NCBI GenBank assembly: GCA_013203085.1
Contig: JABMQX010000007.1
Coordinates: 1-9,140 of the forward strand
Length of the DNA stretch: 9,140 bases
Direction: 5' to 3'
Source of the DNA: a bacterium
Lineage (GTDB): Bacteria; Auribacterota; JABMQX01
Part shown: positions 5,948-9,140 of the stretch, in pieces
Numbering within the stretch: position 1 is the first letter of the stretch
How the letters are laid out: each line of letters begins with the position of its first letter
Made by a program: the position numbers and the translations under genes
Notes under the pieces: model-generated
Told to the model about the DNA's origin: nothing
Databases searched by the model: none
Seen by the model: the letters and a program-made list of their open reading frames with translations, nothing else

Positions 5948-7294
5948 ATGTTCACCACAGACATCACCATAAAGGAAATGGAGACCAGCTTCGAGCCGAT
6001 GCCTTTCAGGACACCCCTGAAATTTGGCTCCGTCGTCATCGGAAGTTGGGATTTCTGCCGCGTGCGCTGCCTGGCAACCAACGGCAGGGGTCGAACCGCA
6101 GAAGGATGGGGCGGAATCTTCATGGCCGACGGATGGGCCTGGCCGAAACCACCTCTCGATTCCCCCACCAAGGTATCCCTCATGAGTGAGATCGCGGTCC
6201 AATTCGGAAAGAGTCTCGTCGGCTCAAAAGGACATCCTCTCAGCATCATGTCCTCCGCTCGCCCTTGCCTCGAAAGCCTCCGCAGCGAGAAGTCGCAAGA
6301 CGCTGGAGCAGAAATCCCCCTCCTTGCTGTTCTCGTCGCCGGTTCCGCTGCCGACGCTGCGGTTCACGACGCTTTTGGAGTTGTCAACGGCATCCCTTCT
6401 TACGATGGCTACGGCCCCGATTTCATTGACCACGATCTGTCATCCTATCTCGGCCCCCGCTTCAAGGGACGCTACCTCGCAAATTTTCTCCGGGGCGCCT
6501 ATAAGCCTGCGATCCCTCTCGTACACCTCGTAGGTGGCCTTGACAAGCTGCGGGAATCGGAGATTGACGATTCAGACCCTCAAGATAGTCTTCCCGTTTC
6601 TCTCGACCAATGGATTCGTCGCGACGGCGTCTTCTGCCTGAAGGTAAAACTTCGCGGAAACGACTTACAGTGGGACGTCCAGAGATTGCTCGAGGTGCAT
6701 CATCTCGCAGGGGAGACACTCTTGCCTGAATACCGCGAATTCATCGCCATGACCGCTGACGCCAACGAGATATGCCCCAACGCTGAGTACGCGGTCGAAA
6801 TGCTCACCAAAGTCAGAGAAGCTTCTCCCGAAGCCTTCGACGCCATAAAATACGTCGAGCAATTGACCTCCCGCGATATGGAAACCAATCCTTACGATGT
6901 TTCCGAGGTTGCAAAGCTCAAGCCCGTCCTTCTCGACGAGGGCCTGACCTCCCTCGAATCTCTCGACCGGGCCCTTCGCCTTGGCTGGTCAGGACCCGCT
7001 CTCAAGACATGCAAGGGCCACACCGAAGCCCTCTTAACTCTCGCCAAAGCGGAGATGGAAGGCCTGCCGTATTCCGTCCAGGACCTCACCAACCCCAGCA
7101 TCGCCCTCCTCCATTCTGTCGGTTTCGCCGCCAGAACGAATTGCTTAGTGGGGGTTGAATCCAACGCCCGCCAGTTTGTAAGAGACTACGCATCCGAAAA
7201 AGAACTGCGAACCCACCCCGACATATTCACCATCCGCAATGGTGTTGCCGATACTACGACCCTGACCAATCTCGGCCTGGGCTACGGCCTGTAA
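5948..7294 (+). CDS. Enolase-superfamily (mandelate racemase/muconate lactonizing-like) protein
   Basis: A 448-residue cytoplasmic protein with the enolase-superfamily layout. Residues 1-100 resemble the capping domain (PFRTPLKFG, a beta-hairpin with NGRGRTAEGWG, and WAWP near 63-66). AADAAVHDAFG (134-144) matches the family's barrel-entry helix. In the barrel, LKVKL (231-235) supplies Lys232/Lys234 and ADAN (270-273) supplies Asp271. VEQL (303-306) gives Glu304, LDEG (329-332) gives Asp330/Glu331, and LKTCKG (352-357) gives Lys353/Lys356. The three acidic positions fit the Mg ligands, and the lysines fit candidate acid/base residues. Members abstract a proton alpha to a carboxylate, as in sugar-acid dehydratases, racemases, epimerases and lactonizing enzymes. 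The segment PSYDGYGPDFIDHDLSSYLG (150-169) and the C-terminal GLGYGL are distinctive and I cannot place them in a subgroup with known function. Start chosen from the strong ribosome-binding site. A sugar-acid dehydratase or epimerase would fit the neighbouring sugar genes, but this is inference. Confidence 0.8.
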   Translation: MFTTDITIKEMETSFEPMPFRTPLKFGSVVIGSWDFCRVRCLATNGRGRTAEGWGGIFMADGWAWPKPPLDSPTKVSLMSEIAVQFGKSLVGSKGHPLSIMSSARPCLESLRSEKSQDAGAEIPLLAVLVAGSAADAAVHDAFGVVNGIPSYDGYGPDFIDHDLSSYLGPRFKGRYLANFLRGAYKPAIPLVHLVGGLDKLRESEIDDSDPQDSLPVSLDQWIRRDGVFCLKVKLRGNDLQWDVQRLLEVHHLAGETLLPEYREFIAMTADANEICPNAEYAVEMLTKVREASPEAFDAIKYVEQLTSRDMETNPYDVSEVAKLKPVLLDEGLTSLESLDRALRLGWSGPALKTCKGHTEALLTLAKAEMEGLPYSVQDLTNPSIALLHSVGFAARTNCLVGVESNARQFVRDYASEKELRTHPDIFTIRNGVADTTTLTNLGLGYGL

Positions 7295-7302
7295 CGCGAA
7301 CA

Positions 7303-7482
7303 ATGATTTGGCGGATTCAACTTCGCCGAAAGGCGAGCCCCCCGAGCGATTTCGGACTGGCTTCTGTTTTCATCCTCCTCGGAATGGTCTTTTTTCTCTC
7401 CGACTTCCTGGTGTGTGTTCTCGGGGATAACGGAACCAAGGTCCGGAGGCTTTGCTCGTGTTTCCGTCGGCCTTCGCGGTGA
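7303..7482 (+). CDS. Possible small membrane protein (59 codons)
   Basis: An ATG eight bases after the stop of the enolase-superfamily gene opens a short frame. It has a basic start (MIWRIQLRRK), one strongly hydrophobic stretch at residues 18-40 (including FILLGMVFFLSDFLV), and a basic, Cys-containing tail. It looks like a single-pass membrane peptide. There is no ribosome-binding site, so it would depend on translational coupling to the gene before it. I recognise no family. It may be chance. Confidence 0.25.
   Translation: MIWRIQLRRKASPPSDFGLASVFILLGMVFFLSDFLVCVLGDNGTKVRRLCSCFRRPSR
7322..7337 (+). other. Hairpin with GAAA tetraloop after the enolase-superfamily gene
   Basis: TCGCC and GGCGA form a 5-bp stem closed by a GAAA tetraloop, with a T-G wobble pair outside. 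It starts 28 bases after the stop at 7294. No T-run follows, so it is a weak terminator candidate or a stable RNA 3' end structure. Confidence 0.3.
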
Positions 7483-7539
7483 TGATGATTCGGAGAGGAG
7501 TTGCCAAGGCAATCGGCGACGGCGTGTGAGCGCGCGTTT

Positions 7540-8643
7540 CTATGCCTTGCCTCGCTTCTTCAGCGCCCTGTAACCCAGCGCCACAACGAGCCCTGCCACA
7601 AAGCCACCTATATGGGCGGCGTATGCGATAGGGGCCTCGACGAGCGAGAAAATCAGCTGCACTCCGAACCACAAAGAAAGGAACACGAAGGCGGGAACGG
7701 GCACGATGTAATAACCGATGACCGCCTTGACTCTGGATTGCGGAAAGAGTACCAAATAACAGCCCATTACCCCGGATATAGCACCGCTGGCACCAACCGC
7801 GGGCAGATCCGGGTGAGTGGTAGTAAGCGCATGCGCAAGCGCCGCGACGCTCCCAAGGAATAAATACGCCACTGGGAAACTTATCTTCCCCAAGCGATCT
7901 TCCACGTTATCCCCGAATATCCAGAGAAACAGCATGTTCGCCACCAGGTGAAATAAGCCGACGTGCAAGAACTGAGCTGTCACTAACCTGTAAATCTCGC
8001 GACCCTCCAAGAAGTAATCCGGAATGAACCCAAAATCCTCGATGATTTCGCGGGAGCCTCCGAACAGCATGAAGATGGCGATGTTCACGATGATCATCAG
8101 CACTGTAACGAGGGGAATAGTGACTGTTTCCTCTTCGTCTGATATTGGAAGGAGCCCAACCCAAAACCCCGCGACCCTGATCCTTGCCCCGCCAATCTCG
8201 CTGGCCTCTTCCGCCATTCTGTGATACTTCGCCCGTTCGACCTCCCTCTCGGCCAGAGCCTCTCCGAAGCTATCAATGGTTGGATTGCCTTTGACGTACT
8301 GAGCGACCTTCACTATCTCGCCCCGGTCCGCCCAGATCAACCCGCACTCTGAGCACCTGTCCAGAATGATATTGGAATCATATGCGTAGTTGAATGGGGC
8401 CATCGCCTCGCCGCATTCCGGACACATTTTCCCCTCCGGCTGAATCCGTGTTTGGGGCACGGCTTTCCTATCGAAGAGCTCTGCCGTGGAAAGTTCTTGC
8501 AGGGAGGAATCTCGGAGAGCAGAAATGTACTGGCGGAAGGTTTCCTTGGCGCACAATAAACCGCCGCACCCCGGGCAGAAATGAACGAGAACCCCCTCAA
8601 CTTCACGTTTGGTCAGAGGAACCCTGCAAACGGGACAGTCCAT
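7540..8643 (-). CDS. Rhomboid family protease with two N-terminal zinc ribbons
   Basis: A 367-residue membrane protease joined to a cytosolic metal-binding region. Residues 1-30 form a TFIIB-type zinc ribbon (Cys3, Cys6, Cys23, Cys26). Residues 74-100 form a second (Cys74, Cys77, Cys97, Cys100), with WADRGEI after it as in zf-TFIIB domains. A charged, probably helical linker (about 120-150) leads to the rhomboid core (about 174-360). Catalytic Ser286 is in GASGAISG and His344 in AAHIGGFVAG. Oxyanion residues His232 and Asn236 are in HVGLFHLVAN. All active-site residues are intact. ATG codons lie at 8649 and 8643. The second is preferred because GGAG is eight bases before it and the product then begins MDCPVC, as zinc ribbons usually do; GGAG is only two bases from the first. 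The gene follows the isomerase-like gene on the same strand after a 63-bp gap, so they may be co-transcribed. The ribbons could bind partner proteins or nucleic acid; substrates are unknown. Confidence 0.92.
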   Translation of the reverse strand: MDCPVCRVPLTKREVEGVLVHFCPGCGGLLCAKETFRQYISALRDSSLQELSTAELFDRKAVPQTRIQPEGKMCPECGEAMAPFNYAYDSNIILDRCSECGLIWADRGEIVKVAQYVKGNPTIDSFGEALAEREVERAKYHRMAEEASEIGGARIRVAGFWVGLLPISDEEETVTIPLVTVLMIIVNIAIFMLFGGSREIIEDFGFIPDYFLEGREIYRLVTAQFLHVGLFHLVANMLFLWIFGDNVEDRLGKISFPVAYLFLGSVAALAHALTTTHPDLPAVGASGAISGVMGCYLVLFPQSRVKAVIGYYIVPVPAFVFLSLWFGVQLIFSLVEAPIAYAAHIGGFVAGLVVALGYRALKKRGKA

Positions 8644-8706
8644 CCCCATTGCTCCGTTCTCACCCTCCCTCGCCTGCCCGTCTTTACACTGCGTCTGCCG
8701 GACAGA

Positions 8707-9140
8707 TCAAATATGCTCCGCGACGATTCCGTACATCTGGCAATACGCCTTCAGCTTCCTGACGTGATTTCCGTAAAGGAACAGTTGATGAAAACCCTTC
8801 GTATCTCTCGTATCGGGCGGACCGTCAATTTCCAGTTCCACCGAAGTCCGGCAACCGCCCGCGGGCGGTGTTTGGAGGTTGCGAACTACTTTCCCGCAGC
8901 CGATGATCATCCGCTTCGGTCCTGCGAACTCCATCACCGTCACCTCCTGCTCAGGCCGCCAGAGAATCTGCATCGCCACCCCGATATCCGACTCGGAGTG
9001 ACTTCTCAGAATGAAAGGCTCGCACGGCTTATCGTAGCCATTCAGCCTGGTGGGGCTTGTGCAGTGCGCGCCGATGAAGTTGTTCTTCTCCGTTTCGGGA
9101 ACAGGGTCCTGCATGAAGCCTGGTCTCTCCAGAAGGCTGC
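8707..9140 (-). CDS. L-fucose/L-arabinose isomerase-like protein, C-terminal part (partial)
   Basis: The last 143 residues of a sugar-isomerase-family protein (L-fucose isomerase and related, COG2407 type). The frame is open to the window edge, so the Met at 9114 is internal rather than the start. Recognisable family features are LLERPGFMQDPVPET, then NNFIGAHCTSPTRLNGYD with a conserved HC pair (His codon at 9066-9064). Next come PFILRSHSESDIGVAMQI, GCRTSVELEID and the end segment FHQLFLYGNHVRKLKAYCQM. In FucI/AraA enzymes the C-terminal domain contributes a metal-binding His near the active site, and the HC His is the likely counterpart (inference). Such enzymes interconvert aldoses and ketoses, but this broad family also includes members of unknown substrate. 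The N-terminal domains with the acidic metal ligands are outside the window. Confidence 0.75.
   Translation of the reverse strand, partial: SLLERPGFMQDPVPETEKNNFIGAHCTSPTRLNGYDKPCEPFILRSHSESDIGVAMQILWRPEQEVTVMEFAGPKRMIIGCGKVVRNLQTPPAGGCRTSVELEIDGPPDTRDTKGFHQLFLYGNHVRKLKAYCQMYGIVAEHI

Noticed and set aside
7505..7549. Inverted repeat CAAGGCA/TGCCTTG at the end of the zinc-ribbon rhomboid gene
   Set aside because: A 31-base loop, partly inside the coding region and without a T-run; likely chance.
8707..9114. Treating the Met at 9114 as the start of a 135-residue protein
   Set aside because: The frame continues open to the window edge and the residues before the Met match the isomerase family, so it is an internal Met of a truncated gene.

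Overview
This is a bacterial chromosomal window, moderately GC-rich by eye (not computed). Large Gram-negative-type genes carry recognisable Shine-Dalgarno (SD) sites and sigma70-like promoters. The mix is a GALK2-like galactokinase, two rhomboid proteases (one with a DUF6576-type tail, one with zinc ribbons), a secreted C45-type Ntn-hydrolase, a divergent enolase-superfamily protein and a FucI-like sugar isomerase. Such a mix is typical of uncultured lineages (Planctomycetes/Verrucomicrobia/Lentisphaerae-like, Hydrogenedentota or Omnitrophota type). I cannot fix the phylum from sequence alone. I see no tRNA, rRNA, CRISPR array, insertion sequence or phage gene.

Layout. (1) 1-587, minus strand: N-terminal part of a GT4-type glycosyltransferase, cut by the window edge. 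(2) 588-799: divergent promoter region with a good sigma70-like promoter and an inverted repeat overlapping it. (3) 800-1657 and 1671-3122, plus strand: a rhomboid protease and a GALK2-type galactokinase, 13 bp apart, probably one operon. (4) 3123-3304: convergent gap with a hairpin. (5) 3305-5572, minus strand: a large exported protein fusing a C45/penicillin-acyltransferase-like Ntn-hydrolase to an alpha/beta-hydrolase. (6) 5573-5947: divergent intergenic region with an extended -10 promoter for the plus-strand gene. (7) 5948-7294, plus strand: enolase-superfamily protein, followed by a doubtful 59-codon small membrane ORF. (8) 7540-8643, minus strand: rhomboid protease with two N-terminal zinc ribbons. 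(9) 8707-9140, minus strand: C-terminal part of an L-fucose/L-arabinose isomerase-like protein, cut by the window edge.

How they fit together: galactokinase, FucI-like isomerase, enolase-superfamily protein and glycosyltransferase point to sugar and glycan metabolism. The rhomboids and the exported double hydrolase act in or across the membrane. The genes lie in several transcription units on both strands, so a single shared pathway is not shown. No complete undescribed system is evident. The items most worth following are the Ntn-hydrolase/alpha-beta-hydrolase fusion, the zinc-ribbon rhomboid, the eukaryote-like galactokinase paired with a rhomboid, and the promoter-overlapping dyad at 740-766.
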